Assembly (NCBI GenBank): GCA_022494885.1
Contig: JAGVSM010001002.1
Coordinates: forward strand, 248,001 to 312,000
Origin: Micrasema longulum
Taxonomy: Eukaryota > Arthropoda > Insecta > Trichoptera > Brachycentridae
Reading direction: 5' to 3'
DNA: 64,000 nt
In this document: positions 23,870 through 35,329 of the stretch, piece by piece
Layout of the letters: the number at the start of each line of letters is the position of its first letter
How positions within the stretch are numbered: position 1 is the stretch's first letter
Notes under the pieces: generated by a model
The model's input: the letters and a program-made list of their open reading frames with translations, nothing else
Told to the model about the DNA's origin: nothing
Databases searched by the model: none
Position numbers and translations under genes: made by a program

Positions 23870-24270
23870 ACAAACGAAGGTAATTGATTTCATAACAAGA
23901 TTTAGGGGCGCTTAAATTGCGAGGAGATACGCCCTTCATAAGTAATTTGCATACGGAGCCATGTAAGCTAATTGTCTCTTGTATATGGCGCGCGATCTAG
24001 AAAGTGTATTCCCATGCTGGCGCAAGTTTACCTGTTCACAATATACTAATAAACGCATCGTACCAATCGAGTTTCAAGCTAGAAACGCCCTCTAACGCGC
24101 TACAAAACGCTAATACGGCCTTACTTTGTCTCATTCTAATAGCTTTCCTATGAGAAAATTGTAATTAGAGAGGAGCGATTCGTTTCCCAGCCTTACATTT
24201 GCCAGAGGGGTTGGGAGGGGGTTCAAGAGGGAGTGGGGTAGTGTAAGAATGTTGCCAGGTTCTCAAGTAA
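23870..24270. other. Mixed-composition island, possible conserved non-coding DNA
   Basis: A block with many CpG steps (GGCGCGCGATCTAG, AACGCGCTACAAAACGC) interrupts AT-rich DNA. All frames have stops, so coding is unlikely. It ends in the G-run cluster at 24207..24238. Confidence 0.35.
24207..24238 (+). other. G-quadruplex-capable motif
   Basis: Five G-runs of at least three (GGGG TT GGG A GGGGG, then TTCAAGA GGG AGT GGGG) satisfy the usual G3+N1-7 rule. Such a tract is rare in DNA this AT-rich. Folding is not shown by the sequence. Confidence 0.7.
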
Positions 24271-25879
24271 GAGTAATTACGAAAAAAAACCCAGAATTCT
24301 TAAAATTGGCAAATTATAGAAAAGGCAAGACATTTGTAAATCAGAAAAAAAATAAAATAAATAAATGATGTTCAATTATTTCTTTACTAAGAATATCTTA
24401 CTATATAGAAGTATTAAAGATAATATTGATTTATATAATTTATTTATTTTTTCATGTATTGATCGAAATTGATTTACAAATCAAATAATAAAAATTTAAA
24501 TGGTATGTACATACATAAATTATAATAACGTTTTTGCCTTTCTAATAGAGTAAAAACTTGTGTTTAGTATGTTTTACTTTTATTTTCTTAACATTTCCTT
24601 AAAATCAGATGTTGTGTTAAAAAAAAAACATAATGCAGAATATGCTTAAAAATTGCATCCTTGAGGGAAATTTATTACCCAATGATTAATAAATTAATAA
24701 GAAATAATAAAAAAATGTCATTAATGGCTTATTCGAAGACTTTTCATTTTACAGGTGGTTTAAAACTTTTATAGTGTTTTTTATGATAAATCAGAAATAA
24801 CGTTTTTTTCAATGTACGTACAAATTATAATTTAAAAAAAAAAAACAAAACAAGTTACCCCTTGACGTTGTTAAAGAATGTAATATCATCTTAGAAATCA
24901 GATGAAAATAAATAATACCTATATCTACGATTGTTTTGGTCTAAATTATTTTATTTAGTTGAATCACAAGAGCGCAAATACTTATCTTGAAATAAAAAAG
25001 TGTTTAAAATACCTACCCTTGGTAGGTAATATTTTAAATTTCAAAATCTATAAAATAATTTCATACGCCATTGCGCGTTTTCTATCAGTTTGTAAGATTT
25101 CAAGAATATTAGAGGTAACAATTTATTAATTACTAAAAGTACGTTTATAAAATATGCAAAGATGGGAAAGCTTACAAAACCACGCCTGAAGAAACTTCCA
25201 AGTGAAGATTTCGGCAGAAAAGGAGGATTTTAATTTATTAATAAGCTTTAATTTATGGAAGAAAACTTGCTGGAGATTCGCCGTTTATTATTATTGACGG
25301 TCAATCTCCAAGGATTTTTATGACGCGGGGATTTAAAAACGTTTAATGTCGACTTAGAGGCACGTTTTATGTTGAATATTCAGAAGTAGATGAAATTAAT
25401 TAATCATTTTAGGAAAAGTAAACAAATTTTATTATATAAACAAAAAAAGATGTTCACGTCTCTTAAATATTTTTAAACCTAAAAGACTAATTAATATAAA
25501 ATGTTTAATAACGTATTTATTTTTACTTATTTTTAATTTTTGAATGCTTCAATAAATTTTTACAAAGCTCTGTTATAAAAGTTAATATATATATAGACCC
25601 TCTGTGAGAAGAGCAAATAGTTGTCTGGGATGTTAAAACATAGGTATTATAGTGAATCTTTAAATTAGAATAAATCACATTAGCCAGAACATATTATGCT
25701 CAGATAAAAAAAGCCCATAAATATTTTTTTTTATTAAAAAAGGCTATCTGCATTGCTGTAAATCCGATTCAATTTTTTCGCATTGTCAGCAAATAGTTAA
25801 TCATTTTTAAAAATGTTCATGTTATTTTTTATTTTTTTATTGTTCAATTTTATTTCTTATGTATAATATTAACGGTTTT
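24271..25879. other. AT-rich stretch, no gene seen
   Basis: No coding region or recognised repeat. Confidence 0.5.
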
Positions 25880-26150
25880 GTGTGAAGATTCATCTGATTG
25901 AATTATTTCTCATACTAGGCGACGCCTGAATTTTTTTTAGTTTTTAAACTTCTTCTTGGACCAGATAGTTGGTTTTATTGCAGTATTTTGAGTTTGTCCA
26001 AATGTTTGTAAACAAAATACTGGATTTCACTCCCTAGGGAGTCATTAAGATTAATAAATTACAACCAGGACAGAGAATACGAGGAGGTGAAATCCAGTAT
26101 TTTGTTAACAAACATGAGGACAAACTCCAAATATTGTAATAAATCCAATA
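25880..26150. repeat. Repeat family A, fold-back copy using the other end
   Basis: Here the inverted arms are the TTTGAGTTTGTCCAAATG and ATACTGGATTTCAC part of the unit: about 25968..26033 on plus and 26083..26147 inverted. Between them lies the unit junction (CTCCCTAGGGAGT, then ATTACAACCAGGACAGAGAA). Confidence 0.8.
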
Positions 26151-27116
26151 TAATTGTATAATTGAACAATATTTTATTTTCGGTTGATGAATTATTATCT
26201 TTATGATCTTTTAATTAAGTAAGTGTACTGCATCTAGGGTAAGGGTTTATAAGGAGTATTAGGTAGAGATTAAACGATTTTAGAAGCGTCGTTAACAGAC
26301 CGACGCCGACGTTGTTCGGTTTCCCTTAAACACTCATCACGTCATAGCGCGTCGCGGCGGCGGACAATGAAACACAACTAAGCCATTAATATCGTCGCCC
26401 GAACCATTCAACCCTGCGGATGTCCTCGGGGTGATCTGTACCCGAATTCTCATCAGATATTCCGAATAATAGTCGCCTGCTTTGTGTACTACATAACATC
26501 TTAATATCAAACTATTAAATATAATTTCGCTAAACTTACTAGACAATAGAATCATAATGTACATACACACAGAATTAGATTGCTGATATAGATGCTCTGT
26601 ACTTGTCGGTTAAGTTAAGGCATTATACAATTAGTTTTCTACATACATTACTAAATACAATGCGAAAAAAGCAAGCCAACTTGTGTGGCTTATTTCGTAT
26701 TATTCTACTACCAATAAATAAAAATATAAAAAATATTTTTTTCGTCAGGATTGAACGTGTAAATTATAACAATAAATACATTTAAGTAAGAAAAAAAAAC
26801 TTTTCACCTGTCATTGTCGTTTTACATTGAGTCGATTCACTATTCTGCCCACTGAATAGATATTTATATTATTATCTGTGATACTGCCTATGATATTGAA
26901 CATTTACATTTTCGACAATTTTTCTAGATTTAATTTATCGGGTAATCAAAGTCAACAATATTTGCAGTATGTCGAAATCTTTAATCAAGATTGATTTCAT
27001 GAAGGTTTCAGCTCTTTGCTTCGAAAAATCAACAGATGGAAGAATAAGAGAAGAAATTATTACATATAGACAAAAAAGTTCAGGTTAAAAAAAAGCTTTT
27101 AAGAAATCAGTATAAG
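26151..27116. other. Mixed stretch with a diverged family A remnant
   Basis: The interval 26945..27060 (minus sense) retains GTCAACAATATTTGCAGTAT and AGGTTTCAGCTCTTTGCTTC and so is probably a family A remnant. A short G+C-rich patch at 26290-26420 (GACGCCGACGTTG, GTCGCGGCGGCGG) is unexplained. Confidence 0.45.
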
Positions 27117-27770
27117 AGCAGATGAAGAATATAGTTTTGTGCTCGAAAGAGTACCAGAGTTCTAGATGCATGAATCTGATTTGGTTACTTCTCTTGGGTG
27201 AAAATTCAAAGGAAATCAAGTGGAGATATATCCGCCTCGTTATGTAGTGGTTGGCGTTCGCTCAACAATATTGGTTTAAAAGCTGGTTGAAAACTAGATT
27301 ATTTCACCGTACGACGACTGATGTGTCTTGTCCTGTGGTCTATCTTCTTATCTATGGATATCAAATGGAGCTTCTTGCTACTATCTTAAATACCGTGTTA
27401 AATAGGTACTGTTAGATATACAGATCTGGTGGCTTCCAAAACGAGTTTCAAGGCTATTTAAAAAGTTTTGTAATCATTTCAGTGAATTAATCATGTCCAA
27501 TAAATTGAATCACGGAGAATTAATTTCCCTATTTTCCTCAATTCAATCAGTACATATCATGTACTTCTGAATTACCTTCATCGAGAAAGAAAATGCGAAT
27601 ACTACCAGATTAAAGAGAGCTCCATCGCGCCGCATTTCTCGTTCGATAGTGAGCAATTTTCCTTGTATGTGGGCGACGCCTAGGAGACTCAAGTCCTGTA
27701 TCTGGACTGGTACCTGCAACGCTACATTTCGTATACTAATGCAGTGCCCTATGCACCATCGGGTATGGTA
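27117..27770 (+). mobile_element. SINE-3, long form, split
   Basis: The 5' module and head (AGCAGATGAAGAATATAG, GGAAATCAAGTGGAGATAT, CCTCGTTATGTAGTGGTTGG) lie at 27117..27360. The 3' body (TCTGGACTGGTACCTG, ATGCAGTGCCCTATGCACCA) lies at 27700..27770. The 340 bp between them are not part of the family, which suggests a later insertion or rearrangement. Confidence 0.65.
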
Positions 27771-28209
27771 GACTCAAACCAGTCAATTATAGATTATAAG
27801 TCCTGTAAATAATTCGTTTCTTAATACCCACATCAAAAAGTTTTCTCAATATTTTTAATCCAGTATTTGACTGTAATATTTTTTAAATGTTTTTTTTTTG
27901 CTTCTATTGCGCAGCCTCAGCTAAGTTTTTGCATTAATTTGCATATTTCTCAAACAGTTTAATATCAGACACACGAAACGCGGCCATCTAGCACAATCTT
28001 TCATCATTAGACCAAAAGCCACCCCACGAACTGCGAATAGAAACGGAAACGTTTTGTGACATTGAAATATCTGCCCAATCTCATTCACAATGGAGGAAGC
28101 AAATGCTCCACGCACACATACTCTATACATACATATTACCGTTCCTATATTTAAATTAAAGGGACGTGTTGGGGGTCTTACCATAACCTGATTTGAGCCA
28201 ACAAACGGT
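27771..28209. other. Mixed-composition island with tandem octamer motif
   Basis: TTTGCATTAATTTGCAT at 27928..27944 contains two TTTGCAT cores 10 bp apart, the second a perfect octamer (ATTTGCAT), the recognition type of POU-domain factors. The surrounding 27940-28200 is less AT-rich. An 87-codon minus frame across it is unrecognised. A regulatory element is an inference. Confidence 0.3.
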
Positions 28210-29029
28210 TGCGTGCATATTTGAGTTGGTATGAACGTTCGTTTCTCCTAAAATGTTGATTCACTAAAACCTGCAACTGATCTATGTCGAATGCTTCCTT
28301 TATAAAGAGAAGCAGTTAATTAGAAAATGTGATTTTTAAAATAGGTAGGTAAGTAAAATAAGAAGTTATTACGGTTATCAATATCCATACAACACAGTAT
28401 ATTTATAAAATGTAATTTATTTATTTATTTAGTCTATTTATGCCCAAGTGGCTTTGTCATATAAATGTGGTTGGGACATGATAAAAATGGAAAGTGTAAA
28501 GAACGTGTTACTTGTAAATTCATGAAATAAAATATAAAATAGAGAAAAACACAAATTATACAAGCAAATCAAATAAGAGCTAAGTAAAATATATTCAAAT
28601 ATAATATTTGAGAAAAATAACTTGAATTGAGATTGCAGAACAAGAAGTTATATCTGAAGTTTTTTTCGATAATTGCATGATGAAAGATAAATTATTACCA
28701 AAATTACGCAATGTATAATTAAGCATGCGCGGTCCGTCCATCAATTGTATTGAACCCATGTGTGTCGGACACCATTTGATAATTATTATTTGATATTAAT
28801 TTTAATAATATAAACTATTTAGGATGCAACTCAATCAGAATCTAATTGCTATTAAAACTCATGATTTCCCATATTTTATGGAGTAAATAAGTTATATCAT
28901 ATTTAATATTGGAATATTATCTTGATATTTGAAAGACCGATGCACTCCGCTCCTATTAATTTAAATTTGCTTAATTTAGATTGATTATCTGTTTCACGTG
29001 TAATTTATTTCAGATTTTTCCGACTTACT
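28210..29029. other. AT-rich stretch with a LINE-like 3' tail
   Basis: On the minus strand, GACAAAGCCACTTGGGCATA followed by (AAAT)n at about 28410..28520 looks like a LINE 3' end. No coding remnant was found upstream of it. Confidence 0.4.
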
Positions 29030-29460
29030 TTCAATTTTCGCCCATTATTTGAATCTTTCCACGCGAAACGAGTCGGCGGGAAGACGGACAATTTACGTAT
29101 TTTTTATTGAAAATTATTTTCCGTTTTTTTCATGTTTTTTTGGAGAAAATCAGGTACAAAACTCGAATTCATAAAAGTTGGCGGTTTCCGCGGTGAAATC
29201 AATCTCTCGGGGCGTTCGCAGTCGTTCTTAAAAATCGGCCGGTTGGATCCAAACGCGCGAAAGTTTGAATCCAACTGGCGCGGGCGCGAGATGGAAAAAA
29301 CGACGCCGGGCGCACCCGGGGCCGATCTCTCTGCGCTCTTCACCGATCCTCACATTTTCAAAAACTCTATAATATTGCATAACAAATACAAACTTTTCGA
29401 ACTTTTAATTTTCCCTACATTTCGAGCGAGCCGTACCAAATATACCTGACTCGGACATTT
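29030..29460. other. G+C-rich, CpG-rich island
   Basis: It contains GGCGCGGGCGCGAG and GCCGGGCGCACCCGGGG, unlike anything in the flanks. Frames of 105 codons (plus, 29132..29449, TTG-type start) and 79 codons (minus) overlap; neither is recognisable. No convincing splice sites flank them. Candidate conserved non-coding element, promoter or unknown exon. Confidence 0.35.
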
Positions 29461-29919
29461 CGACTTTGAACGACCGTATCGAATTCCGCCTTTGAAGTAT
29501 CTACCTGAAATTTGCACTATGCAGTCAAACCTGGCAAGTTCTATCTGAGAAAATCAAGAATCGTTTTAATTTTTTACAATTCTGGTTTCACAAGAATTAG
29601 TTTCGCCATTTTTGTAAATTTTACGCTGGTTACATAAGGTTAATCCAGTGCGCCGAGTTAGCCCTTTAACAAAGGAAAGTTTTTTCCACTGCAATTGCTG
29701 TCTAAGACTAGGTTTTGTAAATCTCATTAAAATTTTCTTATATTTATGTAATTTTAGATTCTTTATGTGGTTAGGTTATGTAACAAAAATTAAAAACTTT
29801 TAAAACGTACATTTTTTTGATTTACGCCGTAATCGACTGTGGTACGGTGCAAATGTATTGATATGACTTGCAAAACTTCTTACAATAAGTGTTCGGTTCA
29901 ACTACTCTGCGTATTATTT
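29461..29919. other. AT-rich stretch, no gene seen
   Basis: No coding region or recognised repeat. Confidence 0.5.
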
Positions 29920-30140
29920 CAAGTCAAATCGTCACCTTCGCCCTGCTTCGCTCAACGCTCTGACGATCGTCGAGCGCTCTGCCCTGCAGTCTAGAGCCTG
30001 GCCGAAGGTTCCTCCTGCTTGCAAACCGCTGTGTGAGCAACGAGATTCTGCGCTGCAGGCCTCCGAGCTAAAGGTTCGGGCGATCGACCTTCACTAGGGA
30101 CGGCGGCGTCTGCGCAGCGGCCCCTGACTGCGACCTCTTT
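29920..30140. other. G+C-rich island without open frame
   Basis: About 220 bp with G+C clearly above half (GACGGCGGCGTCTGCGCAGC, GAGCGCTCTGCCCTGCAG). No frame stays open across it, which argues against an exon. It may be a conserved regulatory block or foreign insert. Confidence 0.4.
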
Positions 30141-31839
30141 ACTATTTTATTTAGTTAAAACAACAAATATTTCTTGTTAGTTTGTTGTTAATCGTAGTGA
30201 TCTGAGATGGGTTCAAAGTTTATTCATTTGTAACTTCAAAAAAATTGTGACAAACCCACACACAACCTTTTGCCTGCGTTATTATGTGCTAACTGAAGTA
30301 AAATTCATCGCACTCCGTCTGATTCCGGAATAAAAAGCTGCGCAAGTTTCTTGGATCCTATGAGGTGGTAGTTCAGAACTGATTTCAAAAGTCCGCGCTC
30401 GCGCAAATTGAGATCTCACAAGCTCTGTAGAACAAACTGATTCATGTTTATTTCCAATATATGTTATTTCATGTTAAAACATGTTATTTTCCATATATTT
30501 TGACAGTTTTGCTAACAAATTTAACATTTAAATCGGTCGACACAATTAAACTATGAAATGTGTTTATATTTATTTTTGTTATTATTTTATTTATTAAAAT
30601 AAAACAACAGCAATTGTAACAAAAAAACAATATTCACAAATTTAACACAAAAATTATAGTTTTCTATATATAAGTCAATACAATGCAAAAAAAATAAGTA
30701 AAAAGCCTACTCGAGAAAAGCCATTCCATTTTATTCCACCTGTGAAAAAAAATGTACAACTGCAATAATGAAAAAGACCAAATGAAAATATTTTTTTTTC
30801 TGTTGACTGCCTAATACGAGTAAGAATCCTTTCGTCAGCGGATGCACACTGTTTCAAACATAATATTTTTTATATATTTAACACGAAACTGCTAATAAAA
30901 ATAATGCAAGTAAAACCTTTTTAAATTAATATTTCAAAATTTATATTTTTATATTTTTGACACTTGTGTAATAATATTTACTCACATGTCCACCCTCATT
31001 CCATTATAACACCTTCTCACCCATCTCCTCACATACTTACACTAACACAAACACACTAGCATGTATTGTTCAAGTATTTAATGTATTTCTGTGGATATAT
31101 GTCATTGGTTTTATTCTCTGTATATTTTATGTTGTATTTTTTTTTACAAGTATAACTGTTGATATCCGTAATAAATAAAATGAAAAACAAATAAATAGGT
31201 ACAGTTTAATTCGATTAAAAAAAAAATTGCAATATAGGTTCTAGCATGTTCTTTATAGTTGTTTAGAGAGAGGAAATATATATCGAAATAATATATTTTA
31301 TGGTGGTATTATGGTATAAAATTGCTTTTTAGTTTATTTTAAAACACTTAAATCGAATAACTGTGTTGGTAGTAAGTATACGTTTTACCTATATACCTAG
31401 TACCAAGTGACAACTTCTCTAATTAAAAACCTCACTGCATGCCCCGGTAATGTAGGTATTATACATATTTACAAATAGTTCTATTATTTTAGGTATAATA
31501 CTCTAAAACACACCCCTTTAATATGTAAGGGCTGGTTCATAAAAAAGGGAAGTTTGCAATAACAAAAACAGTTCATTATAGCTCCTATCATGTTTATATA
31601 AAAATAAAATATGCAAGCAAATAATTTTAATGAATACATATCGAACATACGAACATTTCACATCGATATGACTTCTTAAATTGTATTCGCCATAGTGTTG
31701 TTAGTATTGTTTCTGTAATATTTAGTTATTTTTCTCATTTTGACTAGTTCATCGCAAATCGGAGACAAAACGTTTGCACTTGACTGTCGTATCGTCGTAC
31801 TGCACGTACTGTTCGTCTTCGTGTCTATACGAATCATTT
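30141..31839. other. AT-rich stretch, possible retroelement 3' end
   Basis: No gene is supported. The interval 30970-31195 (plus) has a C-rich part and ends in AATAAATAAAATG, then AAACAAATAAAT, like a LINE 3' end, but no coding remnant is attached. Confidence 0.4.
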
Positions 31840-32110
31840 TCATTTAAATTCGTTAACTCCGCGTGGTATGTGTGTAGGTTCCGGGTCCTTGCCCCAAAGC
31901 GCCGGGGGCTCTCTGAGAAACGTAACAGAGATTCGGAAAAATATTAATGTAGCAAAGACTTCGGGAATGTTCGGAATTCTTCTCAAATATTGATTGATGA
32001 CATTCCTCCACAATCGAGTCAAAATACTTAAACAGGGATGGAAGAATTTGGAGGGCGCGATAAAGTGAGGGCATGAAAGTAATTACTTAAATTCCGCGCA
32101 TTTCCTAAAT
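31840..32110. other. Mixed-composition island
   Basis: A less AT-rich block (CCCCAAAGCGCCGGGGGCTC) with overlapping short minus frames (60 and 73 codons) that are not recognisable. Candidate conserved non-coding DNA. Confidence 0.3.
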
Positions 32111-32627
32111 ATCATCTCGGTTCATAAAAACGAAAGGTTTGTAATATATCTCAATATGTTTACTTATCTAAGCAAATAAAAGTCCAAGGACAAGATTGTT
32201 CATTTGATCATCAACATCAAATCTGTATATTTCTAATTTCATTTGTTTTGTTCAATCAACGGCAGTTTAACAAATGTTGTATTTGGCATCAGGAGAACCG
32301 TTAAGAAACATTTTAAATACGCTAATAACTTATTTAATGATGCAGGTTTTTCAGTTCTTGAGAAAGGTGTACTTAGGCTTTTAAAATACTATAATTGACT
32401 ATCATAAGCAATAAAAATAAAGCGATGGTATTTAAGAAAATCATATTAGAAACGTAAAATGATTAGATAAGGGCTAATTAACACGCGTTTAATCTGAGTA
32501 ATGACAACGTACCAAATTGTTTAGTATAATATGCATATTATAGTTCATCGCCATTTTACAAACTATTGTGAATAACAAACAAATATTAAAAAAAGATTGG
32601 AGTACCATCGCAAACATATCATTTAAG
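32111..32627. other. AT-rich stretch, no gene seen
   Basis: No coding region or recognised repeat. Confidence 0.5.
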
Positions 32628-33232
32628 TTAACATATTACCACAGAGATGAAGAAAATTTAAGAGAAGGTAATATTGAAATCTAGGCATCTACAGGGCTTA
32701 TGACCTGTCAATGGCTGGTTAATTTGCTTCTCTTAAATGTTCTTTATCTCTGTTGTAATATGTTAATAAAAACAGCTCCCCAGGGAGTTGAATCCAGTCC
32801 TTGTCTACAAAAATTTGGACAAACTCAAAATATTGTTAATAAATCCACCTGGTCCATGAAGAAGTATAGAAATTGAAAAAATAACATTTTCAGGCGTTGC
32901 CTAGTATGTAGGTGAAATAATTCAATTAGATGAATCTCACCCGCATAAATAAAGGTTTCAGCTCTTTAGCTTCACAAACATCAGCAGATGAAAGAATTGA
33001 AGGAATTTAGATGTTCAAATATGGGCAGAATGGTAAATGTTACACAGTTTGTAAAGTGGCCACTTAAACCAGCCATTGAGAGGTCATAAGCCCTGTAGAT
33101 GCCTAGGTTTCTATGCTACCTTCTCTTTGAGGTTCTTCATCTCTGTTGTAATATGTTTATATAAACAGCTCCCCAGGGAGTTGAATTCAGTCCATGTCTA
33201 CAAAAATTTGGACAAACTCAAAATATTGTTGA
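32628..33232 (-). repeat. Repeat family A, tandem copy defining the 393-bp unit
   Basis: AACAGCTCCCCAGGGAGTTG starts at 32771 and again at 33164, the same orientation, giving a unit of 393 bp with more than one unit present. Within the unit, on the minus strand, lie the ACAACAGAGATGAAGAAC block, GCCTAGG, CACTTTACAAACTGTGTAAC, the GCAACGCCTGAAA block and TTTTGAGTTTGTCC. An inverted 90-bp arm precedes it at 32628..32720. So the family can be tandem and fold back at the same locus. Confidence 0.9.
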
Positions 33233-34217
33233 TATCATTTAAAAATAAACCATTACATTTTTTGTATACAGGTCGGTTTCAATTAATTTGGCTCTGCCAT
33301 TGGGCAATTTTATATGTAAGTATAATATTATGTCATATTAATATTTTACTGCAAAAAACATGAAAGATTTTATTATATTGATCACGAATATATGCGCTAA
33401 GTTTTTCTATTAAATCCATCACGTTGAGCTTTTCAAAACTTTATCACATAAACAACATTGATTTAATAAGAAGTAATAAACTGGTGTATCTGAAAATATC
33501 GTGAAAGTTAGATACCCAATATTCCAAGTTTAGTCTCGTATCTGATAGTGCTGGAATAGTTTGGTAAAGCCATTGGTTTAATGGCTAATAACCGATATCG
33601 TCATAGTATCTGAAATTTTCCGAAGTCATACACTGAATCTGCAGATCAGCGATCAAAACAATAATTTTTAATGCTGATCATCTCAGACAAACATGTTACT
33701 GCTTCAAATAAAGGTAACATTTTGCGCTCCGATTTCTAAAACACATTAGATTATGTCACTTTTATTTGTTGATGTGTGAATTAAACCAATTTATTGAAGA
33801 GACGCGGACCGTTAACACAGCGAAATCTTCACTAAGAAATGTAAAAGAAATACATTATGAAGGCGAAGTCTTTAAATTTTACTAGAGTGTTGTACGTGTG
33901 TAAATTGCATACTGGTCTTCTGGGTTTTATTAATATTTTGTATCTTCAAAAAAATTATACGACTTTTAACTTCAGAAATAAAATAAAATAACACATAAAA
34001 TATTAAAAGTACCCTAGAAATTATAATTACTTTGTTTCTGAAGAAAGTAAATTTCATTAAGGTGCTCTATAAAATTTTTCATTTTTTGAATCTTTATTCT
34101 AAAGTACACTTTATTTATTGAACATTAATTATCATTCTCATGATTTTTAAGAAATGATTAAAACAACAAACGTTTTTTTACGTAGGTTTAAGTTCTTAAC
34201 AAAACGGGTTTGAATTT
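33233..34217. other. AT-rich stretch, no gene seen
   Basis: No coding region or recognised repeat. Confidence 0.5.
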
Positions 34218-34460
34218 ATGTTAGATGTAAAAAAAACATTGTACACTAATATAAGTAATTCAAGAAGTGATTTTGACGGAAAATTAAAAGATGAATTAAA
34301 ATTACTTCGTATATTTCTCAATACGATGTATTCAAAGTCATGTTTAACTATCAAAAAAGCAATAACAAAAAACCTAAAACATATTTGTAAAATGAAATAT
34401 AATTCTAACGTGCTAGGCGAAAAAGTATTTTCAGATTTAAGAGATTTACGTAACCAATAA
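34218..34460 (+). CDS. Orphan 80-codon ORF, unrecognised
   Basis: The frame starts at a true ATG (34218) and ends at TAA (34458..34460). The product is Lys- and Leu-rich (LKDELKLLRIFLNTMYSKSC, then IKKAITKNLKHICKMKY and VFSDLRDLRN) and looks mostly helical, with no signal peptide or membrane segment. It matches no family I recognise. Chance ORFs are short in such AT-rich DNA, because stop codons are common, so 80 codons without a stop is mildly unusual. It could be a small gene, an exon or a transposon relic. No neighbours support a role. Confidence 0.25.
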   Translation: MLDVKKTLYTNISNSRSDFDGKLKDELKLLRIFLNTMYSKSCLTIKKAITKNLKHICKMKYNSNVLGEKVFSDLRDLRNQ

Positions 34461-34867
34461 AAACAGCGAGTGAAGTCTGCATTTTGTGGGGAATGTATAA
34501 GCTTATCGTTCGGGCGACAATGAACTACCCGCTCTTAATGAATACCCGACCTTAATTCAACCCCCAAATAATGATGGTGTGCATGAGGTAGGTTGGGTGG
34601 ATGAGTGAGCGGGTGGGTGGTGATAAATAACGGAGGCAGTGTTGTGAGTGGGCACAGGAAGATCATAGGGAACATGTGCACAAGACAGGTGATAATATTA
34701 CTGTCATCGGGCACGGAACAGCAGTGGTGAACTCTTTGTCTGGTAATTACAATTACGCATAAAAAATATCAAAAAAGGTGTTTCCTGTAAATAACATGAA
34801 ATCATAAGTTTGTATGATTATTTATTTATTTATCTAAAAACGATTATTGTCGGGAATATGAAGGGAA
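34461..34867. other. Unassigned stretch with G-rich tract
   Basis: GGTTGGGTGGATGAGTGAGC and then GGGTGGGTGGTG lie at about 34592..34622. The tract has three G3 runs plus G2 runs, so it only weakly satisfies quadruplex rules. No gene is seen. Confidence 0.45.
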
Positions 34868-35110
34868 TATGGAAGTCTAGGCATTTTAGGGGCTTATGAT
34901 CTGTCATTGGCTGGTTTAAGTGGGCCCTTTACACACTGGGTAGTATTCACCATTATGTCCATGTTAAAACATCGACATTTCCTCAATTCTTCCATCTGTT
35001 GACTTTTGGATAGTAAAATAGCTGAAAAGTTTATCATGCGTGTGAGGTTCATCCGCCAGAACCATTCCGCCTACTAGGCAACGCCTGAAAACAATTTTCC
35101 AATTTTTATA
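34868..35110 (+). repeat. Repeat family A, partial unit
   Basis: It runs from GGAATATGGAAGTCTAGGCA through CACATTTCCTCAATTC-type sequence to GGCAACGCCTGAAAAC. Both ends of the unit, including the junction, are missing. Confidence 0.85.
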
Positions 35111-35329
35111 CTTCTTATCCTAGGGCCCCGATTACAATGAGAATTTGAAAGAGTTACCTTCAATTATTTATAAAGAATAACCGATATTTGTATATGAAAA
35201 TGAGTAAATTTGCATCAACATTTAAAGTGTCTTCGTCGGTAATCTATAATTGAACATGTTTAGAAGAAAAAATTGTATGCATATTCTGCTTTTTAAACAG
35301 AAAACTTAATTTTATTTCTACTACTACCA
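35111..35329. other. Short AT-rich spacer
   Basis: Nothing recognised. Confidence 0.4.
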
